DNA of 64,000 nucleotides, from contig CM067369.1 in the NCBI GenBank assembly GCA_034401795.1, forward strand, positions 87,756,506-87,820,505, written 5' to 3'. A program made the translations under genes and the position numbers. Origin of the DNA: Chaetoderma sp. LZ-2023a (taxonomy: Eukaryota > Mollusca > Caudofoveata > Chaetodermatida > Chaetodermatidae). A model generated the notes under the pieces. The model saw only the letters and a program-made list of their open reading frames with translations. It made no database searches and was not told the origin of the DNA. Shown piece by piece: positions 43,471-56,103 of the stretch. How positions within the stretch are numbered: position 1 is the stretch's first letter; each line of letters starts with the position of its first letter.

Positions 43471-46248
43471 GAGCATATTTACATTGGGCCACACACCCCA
43501 TGGTGGGTGGGGATGGGGGTCAAAAGGTTAAAAAAATCGGTTGTAATGCAACTCCTCTGACACTGTTGGACGGAATTCAGCCAAATTTAGTATGTCAGTT
43601 ATCCATATCAATGTGGAGTGGATGAGCACATTTACATTTGGCCCCGCACCCAGGGGGTGGGTGATGGGTCAAAAGGTCCTGACATTGATTGCAATGTAAC
43701 TCTTCTGAAATTGTTATATGGAACTCAAACAAATTTGATATCTGAGAAGGGGAGCTGGAAAGGGTCAAAAGGTCCAATTTTAACCTGCGGAAATTGATTT
43801 AATGCCTCTTCTCTAAAACCATTGGACGGAATTCAACCAAATCTGGTATGTGAGTTACCCATATCAATGTGGAGTGGATGAGCACATTTACATTTGGCCC
43901 CGCCCCTAGCTGTTGGGAATGGGGTCAAAAGGTCATGAAATTGATTGTAATGCAACTCCTTTGACACTATTGCACAAAATTTATCCAAATTTCGTATGTG
44001 ACTTACCCACATGATAGTGGAGTGCAAAAGGCTGTTTACATCTGGCTCCACCCCCGGGGGTGGGTTGTGCCAAATGTTCAAAGCGGCGAACGTGGGGATT
44101 TGCGATGATGCAATCTATTTTTTATTAATTTAACACTGGAATCACTGCCTTGATAACAGAGCTGAATCATTCATTGATAAATTTTCCAGAATATTCTTCT
44201 CTTGCTTTGCAAATTGAAATTTATTTTCTATTGAAGTTTTCCTGAAAAAAATCAGCACGTGTTTGTTGGCAGGATGATACCACATACACATGCGTATATT
44301 ATAGTGGAGCTTCAGGAGGTAGCAATCAACATAATCAACCACTACAGGTAACAGCTCACAAATAACTCCATGTTTCCATAACAAAATAAAATATACTGTT
44401 GAATATCTTGGACTTAATTTGATTGGAAGCCATTAGGCAGCAAATGGCTTCCAATCAAATTAAGTCCAAAATATTCAACAGATCATTTCTTACATCATGT
44501 TCAAAAGTGTCCTAACTATGTGTAACATGTTTCTATTTTTTAATTGTCTCGCTGCTGCAAGCCACCAGGCAATAATTTCAATGTGCAAAATTTGCTCTTG
44601 ACTTGTTGAATATTTTGAAACCAATTTAACTGAGTTGTTGGTGGCTTAGCCACCAACAACTTTCAGTTAAATTGTTTTCAAAATATTTAGCCTGATCAGC
44701 GATATGACCTCTGGAATATGTCATCTGTGAACTTATTTCTGTGCTGTACTGTACATCAACATCAGCTGAATCTATGGTACTTACTAGTGCATTCACTATA
44801 TGTTAATAATTAGAACATGCGGAGAAAGAGAGAAGGGTGAATCAAGGTCCAAGATTCTACAAACTGATAGATATCTTATCTTTGTATATGTAGCCAAAAA
44901 ATACCCCGCCTTTAAAGCGATGTTAGAGTTTTGATACTTTTTATGTCAGGCAGATGAGATGTATTCCGAGACTACAACGGCTAAAAGATCATGCAGCTGC
45001 ATGCAATGACAGTCATTCTTTAAAGATCCTGCAGCTGCATGCAGTGACAGTCATTCTTCTTTAGCCAATGTTTCTTGTCCTCAACCACCAGAGTACTGTG
45101 CCCCTGCAGTATCTTCAATTAGTATCTAGTTCAGCTTCTGCTTAGGTTAGTATTTAGTGTGTTAAATAGCAGGTTTCATCATGAGTTGTATACATGTAGG
45201 TATTGAAGGAGTAGAACAAAGTACTAGTCAGGCTCTCTGTGTGCAGGGATGGCTGGTGGTAATCACAAAATGTGCACCATAGATACATGTAGGTCAGTTT
45301 TGTTGGGGCACTTACTGACAGTGGGAAGCATTGCACATAGAATAGCAGGCCTGTGCTGTAATATTTCCAATGGTAACCCATAATAGGCTGCCTTATATGT
45401 TTTAAGGAGACATATGGTAACCTTGGAAAGCTCATTGATGTCCATACTAAAATCAACAGATTACGGTACCCCGTTTCAGGCCCCCTAAAATAAATTAAGC
45501 CAACTTCATGGAGACCGTTTTCAACAGGTTACCATAACAGCACAGGCCTGAATAGACAACACGTTATTGAAGATTATGCTGTCAAGTGTGCATTGTTGAC
45601 TGGGTATGAAGATGTTTGCGCAGGAAAACATCAAGACTATGTATAACATTTGAAACTCAGACCCAGCTTTTCCAGTTGCACTAAGTATCAGTGATACAGT
45701 CATACACAGGCTGCATTATACAAGTATAGCTATTTTGGCCAAATGGATACTTGAACGGCAGAGTCTAAAAGGACTGGATGGCAGTTTTTATCATATAACA
45801 TAATGTGCAGCCTCGGTGGAGCTGAACATCAGCGCGTCAAGGATATTTTTGCCTTCCACCATTCTTCCCCGCGACATAGCGGGGCGCCCTCCTCACTAGC
45901 TTTGTCTGTACATTATGTCACCATCTAATAGGTACATGTATACATGGGTAAACTCAGTCTTCGTTTCATTCATAAGGATATTCCCATTCTGAGTTGTTTG
46001 TTCTGCAGCTATTAGAGCGAAGGTCATCGATAGGCTTCTTATCGTAAACTATCTATTAAATCTACGCGGTCTACATACAGATATTTTCCAAGATCATCGC
46101 AATGGACTGCTTTGGCCATTAAGAGGTTAATGGAGGAATCCAGTTTTAGATATCATATGCCCCGCCCATCTCCGGTCCACCCACGCTTTGCCTGTGTTGG
46201 CATCGATCGCTCTACTCTCTGAATCTCAGTTTCCAGAAGACGATACAG

Positions 46249-46370
46249 GTAAGTCGTTGAATATTTTGAAACTAATTTGACTGGGTGCTGTTGCTGCCAT
46301 AGGCAGCAACAGCTCCCAGTCAAATTAGTTTCAAAATATTCAATAGCATGTTTATTAAATAGTAAAGACT
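46249..46370. repeat. Family 2 hairpin, copy B
   Basis: Same hairpin as at 40,690-40,812. Confidence 0.8.
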
Positions 46371-46964
46371 TACCATTCGCACAACAAAGCTTTTAAAGTC
46401 TGTCATCTGCATTTAGCCTTCGTCACCGTGATAAACTTTGCTATGTCTTTCATGATGTAATTGATTATGATGTCATCCCACACATCACATAGTTGATCAT
46501 GCAATCCTGGAAATAAGGTACCTGTTAAGGACATTGTCAGGCACCAAACTATCAAATGTCCGGCACAGTCTTGCCGGTTTCTGACATTTTACCACTCGTG
46601 TAAAGATTTTTAAATCTTCAACATTCCCAGGAGTTGCAGTGTGCAACAAATGAGTGCATACAAAGATTGACAAAGCCATAAAATATTCATCTACCTACGG
46701 CGTACTACGATCATTATGACAAATGTTTAGTTTCTTTTTGACATGTTTCTATTTTCTAATAAGTTAAATTAAAGAACACTGTGAAGTAGAATAGTGTTGA
46801 CAGGCAGAAAATTCTGGATGTCCGGTACTAAGTAGCTGGTGCCTGAGCAGCCGGACAAAGTGTTGGACACAGTTGGAAAAGTTATTTCCAGGCCTGTCAT
46901 GACGTCACATGATTGACTGAGAATCTGAAATCCTACATTGATGTTTGGGTGTTGAGTTATGTTC

Positions 46965-47157
46965 TTAACCCATTAATTGTGACAACCGGAGTGACTGGAT
47001 TGATAATCGAGCCAGATAGCTCAATGGTTAGATTTAAAAAATAATATTCATCTGGCCTGTAAGTGGACATTCACTATATATAAATTTTAATTATCTTGAC
47101 AAATCATGACCATTAAATGGTGAAGCTTGGTTGATAATTAGACCATTAGTGGGTTAA
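46965..47157. repeat. Family 1 fold-back repeat, copy B
   Basis: Same unit as 41,404-41,596. Confidence 0.7.
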
Positions 47158-47883
47158 TTGATATTGTCTGGGACTCTTGTGTTCAGCTGTGTTCTTATGC
47201 TTTCTGCTGCACAAGACACACCCTTGCTGAGCTATCGGCTGTGACATTTTTTTCTCGGCTGGTAGCTCTCCTGCGCGTCAACGTAGATGATGATGATTGT
47301 GCTGAGCTAGTTTCAACGTCGCAATTAAAAAAATGTATAATAATTTGTACCGAATTGTACGTTAGGATTTTTTCAGTGTCATGACATTGAGGTACATAAA
47401 TTAAGTCCCTGAAAATACATAACAATTTAAACAATTTTATGTTCAAGCATTCTGAATATGCACCTTTAAATGAGGAGTCTTTATGGATCAGTTGATTTCT
47501 GCAGCTCAGCACATGGCTTACGACATACGCAGATAGTGAGGAATTTACCTCGCAAGCCAAAAAATATCAATGACAGATATTTTCCTCAAGACATCGCGAG
47601 GTGAATACCTCACAAAACTCATCCACGCACAAGAGCTGGCGGCTGGAAACAAATCTCGCGAGGCTGCGTTAGCTAATCTACATTGTCCCGTGTGCGCTAG
47701 CCATTTAAAGATTCTTACAATAAGATGGCCTGGGTATTTACAAACACATACGTCAACATGTGTCTGAACAAATAACTGTTAATAAGACAAATAACAAACA
47801 GTTGTTTTCCTGAATTCCTGCAACGGATGCTGATTTATTGATGGGCTGGCTATAAACTGACAGGCTACATGTTTATATGTATA

Positions 47884-47923
<40 letters not shown>

Positions 47924-48429
47924 CTACCACACAGACTAGTACAATTACTATGAAGCTGTACACAACCATAAGCATAAGTTAACATGTATTTTATTCCAAA
48001 ACGTTCATACATGTATTTCACAATATATTCATTAAGCATTAAATTGTTAACCATGTAAACTCACACACCAGCCAAAAACGGCTTCTGTAGTGGCTTTGAG
48101 AAATGTCCATTTGCAGACCGAGACGACTATTTTTTGAAAATTTACCATTCAAATGACTGGCTCCATGACCGAGTCAGGCATTCTAGTGGTAAATTTCCAA
48201 AGATAGTCTTATCTTGGTCTGCAAATGGATATTTTCTAATTGAGCAAATTCGTGCGTTAATTAGCGTGGCATTATCATTGGTACCAGTTATTTTTTCTTC
48301 ATCTACACATAAATGATTACAAATATTATTCAATGATATTAAGTGTAACATAAATAATAGGTAGGTAAGTTTTAAGGATTTCAACGAATGTCAAAGTTGG
48401 CCCAATTCAACCAAATTTGGTATGTGAGT

Positions 48430-48545
48430 TAGCAATGATTGCGTGGCGTCGTTTACATTATATGCTCTGACCACAGAGCAGGGACAGGGTGAGTGGCGTC
48501 GTTTACATTATATTCTCCGGCCACAGAGCAGGGACAGGGTGAGCA
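48430..48545. repeat. Tandem duplication of about 53 bp
   Basis: GTGGCGTCGTTTACATTATA..CCACAGAGCAGGGACAGGGT occurs twice in a row. The first contig ends inside the second unit of this duplication (42,970), so it may have stopped assembly. Confidence 0.85.
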
Positions 48546-48884
48546 GAATATCAAAGTTGGCAGAAAACAACTGAACTTCTTATATGAATTACCCATATGA
48601 TTCAGGATAGTAAGCGGATGTTCACATTAGACTCTTCCCCTCAGGTGGTGAGGGGGTGAAGAATGTCAAAAATGGCGAACAGTGTGAGGACTTGCGATGG
48701 TGCACGATCACCTGCACCTTCTGCTTATAATTGTAAAACAAGAGGCAGGTGCCTCAGTCCCCTCACATACAACATCAGTATTCGAACCAGGAACGTGAAC
48801 CCGATTCAAGTTTCTTGTGTTTCGTGTCAATTGTCAAACCGGTAAAGTAGTTTTAGAACTTGAAATCTATTTCTAGAAATAGCA

Positions 48885-50005
48885 CTAAATTCAAGATGGT
48901 CGCAAACGAATTCGACCAATCACCTCTGTTTGAGCAATCTAAAGAGGAATTCGCGAGCTCTCAAATTGTTATTTAGCAATTCACGATTTCGCTGTCAACA
49001 TCTATCAGCCAAGCATGCCAAGAGACACTCACTTTTCAATGCTTGATGACAGTCATGTTTTTAATGAATCAACCACCCTTAAATAAATTTAAATGGCCCC
49101 CCGAGTTACAAACCACATTTCCAAGATATGGTCTGGAAAAGCAATTTTTGCGAAAACCTGGTCATGTATCCAAGATAGCCACCAGACAAATCAACCAATC
49201 ATGTTCTCTTGACCAAACATTGTTTATGTCTTGCCATGGATTTAGTTTGTTGAACATCAATCAGCCAAGCAGTTTCGGAGATCCTTAAACATGTCCTTTG
49301 AAAGGATGTTTCCTGACAAATTTGGTTGAAACTCGCCCACTGCTCTTTGAGAAGTTGTTTGAAGTTCCTTACTTCCTAAAGGAGGTTTGACAGGAAAGTA
49401 ATCAAAGATGGCTGCCAATCTATTTAATTTATCTGACAAAAGCAAGTGTGAAATTTGGAATTGCGTAGCTGGAACACACATATAATAAGGCAATCTTTGC
49501 CATCAAATATGACCACCAAATGCTCAATTTTGATTAGTCAATGGCAAGCATGTGTTGTAGTCGAATCAACCTCCCTCCAACAAATTTTAATGTCCCTTAG
49601 TCCCTAAACAAATCGACACGATCCCTTCAGTGGTTCTCGAGTACATGCACAAGTTAGTTTTCTGAAAACTATGTCATAAAAGATGGACATCAGACCAATC
49701 AGATTCTCTTGAAAAAAATGTATTCCAGCTCTTGAAGTTTCTTAGGTTTCAGATCAATCAGTCAACCAGTTTCCAAAAAAGATGATGTTTTATGCGTTTC
49801 TAAAAATAGCACAAAATCCATGATAGTTGCCTGCCAATGGAGACGACCAATCATCTTCTTTTGAACATTCTTGGATCTCTATGCACTAAGGATGCTTTAT
49901 GCTAAACCTAATTTAAATCGGCCCACTGGTACTTGAGAAGTTGCTTAACTTTTACCACTCTCATGTCAATATTCTAGCTTTTACTGCGTCAATCGCAAAG
50001 AAACT
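48885..50005. repeat. Diverged repeats of the 'CAAGATGGCGGCC' family
   Basis: Several units about 250 bp apart share CAAGATGG(C/T)CGC-like starts, GACCAATCA, ATCAATCAGCCAAGCAG-like and TGGCCCAC/TGTCCCTTAG phrases. They are related to 4,975-5,590. No coding frame is retained. Confidence 0.55.
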
Positions 50006-50155
50006 TGTGTACACTTTTCAACAATTTTGGTGGAAGATGTTGCTGTCTAAGACAGCACCATCTTCCACCAAATTTGATGAAAAATGAACACCAGTTCATC
50101 TTTTAATTTAAGTTGAAAATTAAAAATTTTGACATCAGAATGGTAAGGGTTAAAG
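50005..50155. repeat. Fold-back repeat, family 3
   Basis: TTCAACAATTTTGGTGGAAG..GCTGTC and GACAGC..CATCTTCCACCAAATTTG pair as a stem of about 30 bp. Outer segments TTGACATCAG and GGGTTAA match the relative at 58,955-59,158. Confidence 0.75.
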
Positions 50156-50802
50156 AAAAGGGTGATGGCAGATGACAGGCAGCTAAAGGATGGTCACCAT
50201 GGTATATGCTCCCTTAGATATTTTCATATTTACCAAGAATAAGCCCAGGGAAAACGGACTGGGCTAAGGAATCATGAACTCCTCAATATTGTTCTACATG
50301 TGCCTTCCAAACATTGCATAACACATGTACATTGCTGCCAGAATGGTCTTCGATCAGGGGCCAGATGTAATGGTGAGAAGTGAGACAGGCTAATTGCTTA
50401 GGAAGCATCTGCTTACCATCAGCTCTGCATAGCATTGACTATTTGAAGAGATTCTATAGTCTACAGGACCAGCAATTAATGCACCACCTCTAAGTCTATT
50501 ACCTACAGAAGGATCTATACCTGATTATATCATGCTTAGCAGTAAACATACAACTGCTGTACTGAAAAGCTTTCATTATGTGATACACATTACATGTCAG
50601 AAGGATAGGTAGACACTATAATCTCATTATAGTGCTAACTTATGCCATATTACAAGACAGTGTTAAGATACTTAACAGGTAAATGTACCTGCATAAACTT
50701 AGGATGAGAAGGAGGGGAGGGGCTATAAATTTTCTACACAGTACTGTATATTTTACCCCTTTTTAATGATCAAGATTTTTTTTAGAAAATAAAATTTTTT
50801 GT
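50156..50802. other. Intergenic DNA
   Basis: I see nothing recognisable. Confidence 0.35.
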
Positions 50803-51029
50803 TTAACTCTTCAATGGTCAAATCTCACCAAGAAAATCGAAATATGTGTTTATTGAATGTACATTTGCATGTTTTTTGGAAATTTATCACTGGAATGACT
50901 GGCTCGGTTACCGAGCCAGTCATTCCAGTGGTAAATTTTCAACAATTGTCTTCTCTTGGCATGCGAATGGACATTCCTCCAGACCAGTGCAGAGGCTCGT
51001 TTCGGCCGGCTTGACCATTAAAGGGTGAA
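50803..51029. repeat. Fold-back repeat, family 1 (perfect core)
   Basis: The core CTGGAATGACTGGCTCGGTT / ACCGAGCCAGTCATTCCAG is a perfect palindrome. The right end is TTGACCATTAAAGGGTGAA. A truncated relative follows at 51,031-51,143. Confidence 0.8.
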
Positions 51030-51389
51030 TAGATGACTATTTGCCGGCTAAGAAGACTATTTCCTGAAATTTACATGTACATGTATCTCTGAAATGACAC
51101 ACTCGGTTACCTGGCGCTTGCGAGTGGAGCATAAAAGGGTTAAGTATTTCAACCTTAATGTCCACTCGCTCATTTTAATTTCAAAACAAAACAACAGGAA
51201 AGCCTGTGATTATTTACTTGAAGATGATTTGTCAAGATGATTTAAGTATATTTATACTGCATTCCTCAACAGCTTCCAGGTTTACTTAAGCGCTACTTAG
51301 CGCTAAGAGTTGAAACATATTCACATCTTTACCGGTATGTATCCCGAGTATATTCAAACAAATACCGGTAGATCAACTGGATCATGATG

Positions 51390-51426
51390 GGGAGGGGAGG
51401 GGGGGGGGGGGGGGGGGGGGGGGGGC
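51390..51426. repeat. Poly-G tract
   Basis: A run of about 27 G follows GGGGAGGGGA. It is prone to length error. Confidence 0.9.
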
Positions 51427-51489
51427 AGGGTGTAATTCTGGGTCTTCTGAATCACATTTACTCAATACACCTTTTCCAGCTTTAGCTAT

Positions 51490-51830
51490 ACCCCGGCCAC
51501 CTCTAACTAAGATCCACCCACACTTCGCCGTGTTGGGATTGATCGATCACCTGAAAATTATACAGTTAAGTTGTTGAATATTTTGTAACTAATTTGACCG
51601 GGTGCAGCAACCGTACATGCAGTCAAATTAGTGTCAAAATATTCAACAGGATATTTATTAAATAGTAAAGACATACATTTTGTACACAACGGATACATGT
51701 AGTTCGTCTTCAACTATACGTTCGTGACGTACTTTTATACATCATTCATAATGTCAGAATGATGTCCTTGATTGTGATGTCATTCTATACGTCATGTAGT
51801 TGATTATGCCATCATATGATGGATGGATGC
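51490..51830. repeat. Family 2 element, long copy
   Basis: Leader CCACCCACACTTCGCCGTGT then GGATTGATCGATC, the TTGTTGAATATTTTGTAACT arm, the apex, the complementary arm TAGTGTCAAAATATTCAACA, TTATTAAATAGTAAAGAC, and a tail with GATTGTGATGTCATTC. Comparing it with 40,590-40,960 shows the element is about 350 bp, not just the hairpin. Confidence 0.7.
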
Positions 51831-52485
51831 AATGAAAAGGTCCATTGTTTAATGGGGAGTGTGCCTGAGAGCATGCTGCAAATTTTCTGTCTATTACAAG
51901 TCTTGCAATAATGCTAGCAATTATGAATCCATACCCTCTCCTGTAAGTTTGACAATTTAAGTGTTAGATTTTAATTTCAACTCATCAGGGCACAAAATTA
52001 CCGTGCTTAAATTACATTGACAACTGACACAGCATGGACCATCATATTCTGTCTAAATTTATAATAATTAAGCAATTCTGTTTTAGGTAACCCGCTGTTT
52101 TGTGGAACCATTTTTCATGTATTTATGTAAAACATGAAAGGAATTGCGGGAACAGAAAACAGGTTGTGTCAGAAATATTCACGTAACCTTCGCGGGAACA
52201 AAAAAAATTGGTTACGCAAATTTGGACAGGCCTGTATATATGAATTTACATGTGTAAAAGCGACTTCTGCACTGCATTACATAATAGAATACACTGATTA
52301 ACCCCGAAACTACATGTAACTGAGACAGTTTTACCATTAAGCAATGTAACATGTTAGTGAACAGCATATGTATGCCCATAAACCCACAACAAACAGATTT
52401 CCTGTGTCTAATTAGTACAGGAGGCTGTAATGAGGAAATCACGCCATTTACTGTCAATCATCACGTAATCAAATTTACATACAAC
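51831..52485. other. Intergenic DNA
   Basis: I see nothing recognisable. Short open frames here lack domains. Confidence 0.35.
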
Positions 52486-52715
52486 TTAACCCTTTCACGG
52501 TCCACCCAACCAAAACCCACATCTGTGGTGGTGTCGAAGAATGTTCATTTCATGCCAAGAGAAGACTATTCTTGAAAATTTACCACTGAAATGACTGGCT
52601 AAGAGAACCGAGCCAGTGTTCCCAATTGTAAACTTTCAAGGATATATCTTTGTATATAAAATGGAAATTCGATAAGAAGCAGTTGCAATGTCTGGCTTAA
52701 CCAATACAGGGTTAA
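52486..52715. repeat. Fold-back repeat, family 1 (degenerate arms)
   Basis: Starts TTAACCCTTTCACGGTC and ends ATACAGGGTTAA. The centre is GGCTAAGAGAACCGAGCC. Confidence 0.7.
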
Positions 52716-52904
52716 AATCTCTGATAGCAGTGTTCATCTTCAGGTAACCACGCTGCATTGATTGATATGATATACCTCTTAGGTTGCCAGCAGGCACATT
52801 GCCTCCAGCATAAATAAAATGAAACGAGAAATGTGCAACAATGATGAAAATTAGCATTCAGTTGAACTTACCCCATGACCCGGCATGGAGAGTACCTTAA
52901 GACT

Positions 52905-53151
52905 TTAACACTCATATCAGCCAAAAACGCCTTCTGCAGTGGTCTTAAGAAGTGTCCATTTGTAGACTAAGAAAAGGCTATCTTTGAAAATTTAAAACTG
53001 GAATGACTGGCTCGATAACCGAGCCAGTCAGTTATCGAGCCAGTCATTCCAGTGGTAAAATTTCAAAAATAGCCTTCTATAGGTCTGCAAATGGACATTT
53101 TCTATGAGAAAATTGAATTTTTTTTAACAAGTTCAAGGGTTAAAGGGTTAA
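52905..53151. repeat. Fold-back repeat, family 1, with duplicated centre
   Basis: The usual centre GGCTCGATAACCGAGCC is followed by AGTCAGTTATCGAGCCAGTC, so the loop region is present twice in opposite orientation. The outer palindrome is preserved. Confidence 0.8.
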
Positions 53152-53688
53152 ATTTGTTGATGTTGGGTAGATGTAAAATTTAAAAGCCTAGCATGCTTGG
53201 GTGGTAAAATTGAAATTCAGATTTTGTTCAGATGAGTTCTGTAAACTAATACTACATGTACATGTATGTTACACCTACCAGGATCATAGTGCTGGAGACA
53301 GATTTAGTCGAGAACAAATGAAGATTAATGACAGCGTTCAGTGAGTAAGAAAAGACAAGCCCTCTGTAACAGTACATAACTAGAAGCAATTAGGAAAGTC
53401 ATTTATCTTAGAACACTGTCTTCCCACATGCACACTTACACATGCCAACATGTACATGTTCACCTCAACCACTTTCTACAGGTATCTCTCACCAATCCAG
53501 GTCTGATGCTACATAAATATGATGAACTGGCCATATGTACACATGTCAGGGCTCCAAAATTTGACAAATATGTTGTTACTGACTGTACTTCGAGGTTGCT
53601 AAATTTCTGTAAATTCTGTTGAAAATATGTATTGTTGTAATCTATACAGACTACAGAATCCTTGTAAATACCAACTCAAGCATTATAG
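53152..53688. other. Intergenic DNA
   Basis: I see nothing recognisable. Confidence 0.35.
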
Positions 53689-53927
53689 TAAACCTTTATC
53701 CCACATATCAGCCAAAACAAGCTTCCGTAGTGGTCTTGAGAAATGTTCATTTGCAGACCAAGAGAAGGCTATTTTTGAAAATTTGCCACTGGAAATGACT
53801 AGCTCGATAACCGAGCCAGTCATTTCCGCTGTATACTTTCAAAAATAGTCTTCTTGGCCTGCAAATGGACATTCAGTAAGCAAATACTAGGATTTTGTTG
53901 ACCAATCTTGACCATGAAAAGGGTTAA
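53689..53927. repeat. Fold-back repeat, family 1
   Basis: Centre GCTCGATAACCGAGCC. Right end TTGACCATGAAAAGGGTTAA. Confidence 0.75.
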
Positions 53928-54184
53928 GCTGTGGTGAAATGAAGACACTGAGCAGCATAGTTACAATGCATGAATACACAGGCATTCATACAACTACTGA
54001 AGCAAATACAGTATGTAAATCATCATTGTTTATTACAACATAAATTTCTATACATATACATTCACCTGCAACCACCAGTCACCACAGGTGGTAGCACAAT
54101 CTTATCACTGCCACATACTCTGTATATAGTTAAACAGACAATCTCACCCTCTAAACACCTCAAGTTTCAGTTATTTACAGCTTT

Positions 54185-54300
54185 AAAGCTGTTGATTATT
54201 TTGAAACAGATTTTCCTGTAATTTCTCATTAGTATAAATTGTAAATAGGAAATAAGCGGCAACAGTCCCCAGTCAAATTAGTTTTAAAACATTCAACAGT
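54185..54300. repeat. Family 2 fold-back, degenerate
   Basis: CTGTTGATTATTTTGAAACA and CAAATTAGTTTTAAAACATT flank a loop with AGCGGCAACAGTCCCCAGT. Confidence 0.5.
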
Positions 54301-54863
54301 ACATGGACATTCGCTAAACATCAAAAGGAACTGTTATTTCTGGACTGTTAGGTGATAAAGTGTTAAATACCACACACATACACAAGCACACCTTTGTGTG
54401 GAGAACTGCATGCTGGTCTACCTTCAAATTTCCATAATGCAATACCCTGTCAAATGATTGACTTCATTAAAACAACATGTATACTACACAGCTGGCCAAG
54501 GTAAAACCACAGCCCCGGTAATTGGAAGTATATTGGATTTAGATAGATGCTTAAAGGATGTCACGTGTTAATAAACCGTTTAGTGAATGACTTCCTCTTG
54601 CGAAATTATGGTACAGGAAATGCTCACACACAACAAAAGTCTGTTCAAATGCAAATTTTAACCCATCCAATGCTAAGTCATCGCTATTACCCCTTTGAAA
54701 CCTAAATTCCTAGAAACATGGAAGGTTAAAATGGTTCAAATACATGTAATTTGGTTAAAAACATTGTTTTTAGAGATGACTCCTGGACTTCCACTAGTGG
54801 AAGCCCTGCTGCAAAGGATTGAGATTTCTCAAAAGAAGCCATTTTGGTCAAGTTGACCATTAC
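54301..54863. other. Intergenic DNA
   Basis: I see nothing recognisable. Confidence 0.35.
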
Positions 54864-55070
54864 CCCTTTAGCACTCATATCAGCCAAGAATGGCTTCTGC
54901 AGCACTGGTCTTCAGAAATGCCCATTTGCAGACCAAGAGAAGACTATTTTTGAAAAATTGCCATTGAAATCACTGGCTCGTTGTAAATTTTCAAAAATAG
55001 TCTTCTCTTGGTCTGCAAATGGACATTTTCTATGAGAAAATTAAATTTTTGTGAACAAATTCAAACGTTA
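54864..55070. repeat. Family 1 fold-back repeat, one core arm deleted
   Basis: The outer arms are intact (TTTGCAGACCAAGAGAAGAC and TCTTCTCTTGGTCTGCAAAT). The centre has lost the second GAGCCAGT arm (CACTGGCTCGTTGTAAATT). Confidence 0.7.
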
Positions 55071-55256
55071 AATCGCTAAAACAGATGAAAGATTGACCAT
55101 TTTGATCAATGGTAGCTTTATATAAGCGAATGCCTCTCTCTAGTAACATAACTTTTAAGAGTTACTACCCTGGGTAGTCATATAAGACTACATAGATATC
55201 CACATATATAATACAGCTCAGAAATAAATTATATTTCCAAAACAAATTACAACATA

Positions 55257-55323
55257 CTGTTGAATATTTTAAACATAAATTGGATTGCAAATGCCAATTA
55301 TGTTCAAAATATTCAACTGAACA
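55257..55323. repeat. Short family 2 hairpin
   Basis: CTGTTGAATATTTTAAACAT pairs with ATGTTCAAAATATTCAAC around a very short apex. Confidence 0.65.
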
Positions 55324-55828
55324 TCTCTTACATCGCATTCAAAATTATACTACCGGTAAGTAACAGGTAATCCAGGTTTTTTCTTGGAAATAACTTATTT
55401 TTAAGTTGTACTGTAGCATAGTTCTGCTGCCTCTGTAGCTTTGAATATTGATTCAATAAATTTACCATGCATATTGCGGATATGACACTTGAAGGCGTAA
55501 TTAAATACACGCGTGCATTACTCCCAAATAGGAAATTCAGTCTGAAGGTAAAACAGTGGACCTCATTCAGTGCTTTTCAAGCAAAAAAATACCAGAAAAC
55601 TTTGATCCCCTTTGATCTTTGGAGGGCTTTCTAAGAACTGGATGTCAGATGCTAAGTGACTGTGAAATTAGATGTGCAAGGATGGCCAACAGAATACAAT
55701 GATTTAACCTGTACAAAAGTCCACCTCAGCATAACCCAGATAGTGGTCTCTAAATACAAATCTCTTACTTGAGTCTTATGGACACAGAGGATACCTTATG
55801 TTGCTAAAAGATGTCTGTGGTCGAGTAA
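55324..55828. other. Intergenic DNA
   Basis: I see nothing recognisable. Confidence 0.35.
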
Positions 55829-56103
55829 CCCTCTAATATTCATATCAGCCAAAAATGTTTTTGCAGTGGGCTTCAGAAATGTCCATTTGCAGACCAAGAT
55901 CAAACAATCAATCAATAAATCTATTACACCCAGATCACCGCACAGTGATAAATGGGGAAGCCTATTTTTGAAAATTTACCACTGAAATGACTGGCTCAAT
56001 AACCGAGCCAGTAATTTCTGTGTTAAATTTTCAAACATAGTCTTCTCTTGACATTTTCTTTGGGAAAATTGAAATGTCTTTAAAAGTTTACGGGTTAAAG
56101 GGC
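55829..56103. repeat. Family 1 fold-back repeat with a 60-bp insert
   Basis: The left arm is interrupted after CAGACCAAGA by about 60 bp starting TCAAACAATCAATCAATAAA. The arm then resumes, with the centre GGCTCAATAACCGAGCC. Confidence 0.7.

Larger units (their letters stand above)
43471..48518. repeat. Second version (copy B) of 22,546-42,970, without the Gypsy/DIRS insertion
   Basis: 43,471-45,720 matches 22,546-24,813, and 45,721-48,518 matches 40,160-42,970, with only scattered SNPs and small indels. For example, a stretch of about 14 bases containing TCATCGACCAATC is present at 23,190 and missing near 44,110. The two parts are contiguous at ATACAAGTATAGC, the intact target site. Confidence 0.95.

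Noticed and set aside
42874-43625. ORFs spanning the N run
   Set aside because: Artefacts of unknown bases; no sequence supports them.
47570-47767. 65-aa plus ORF
   Set aside because: An extra T in the matching place near 42,112 breaks it in copy A.
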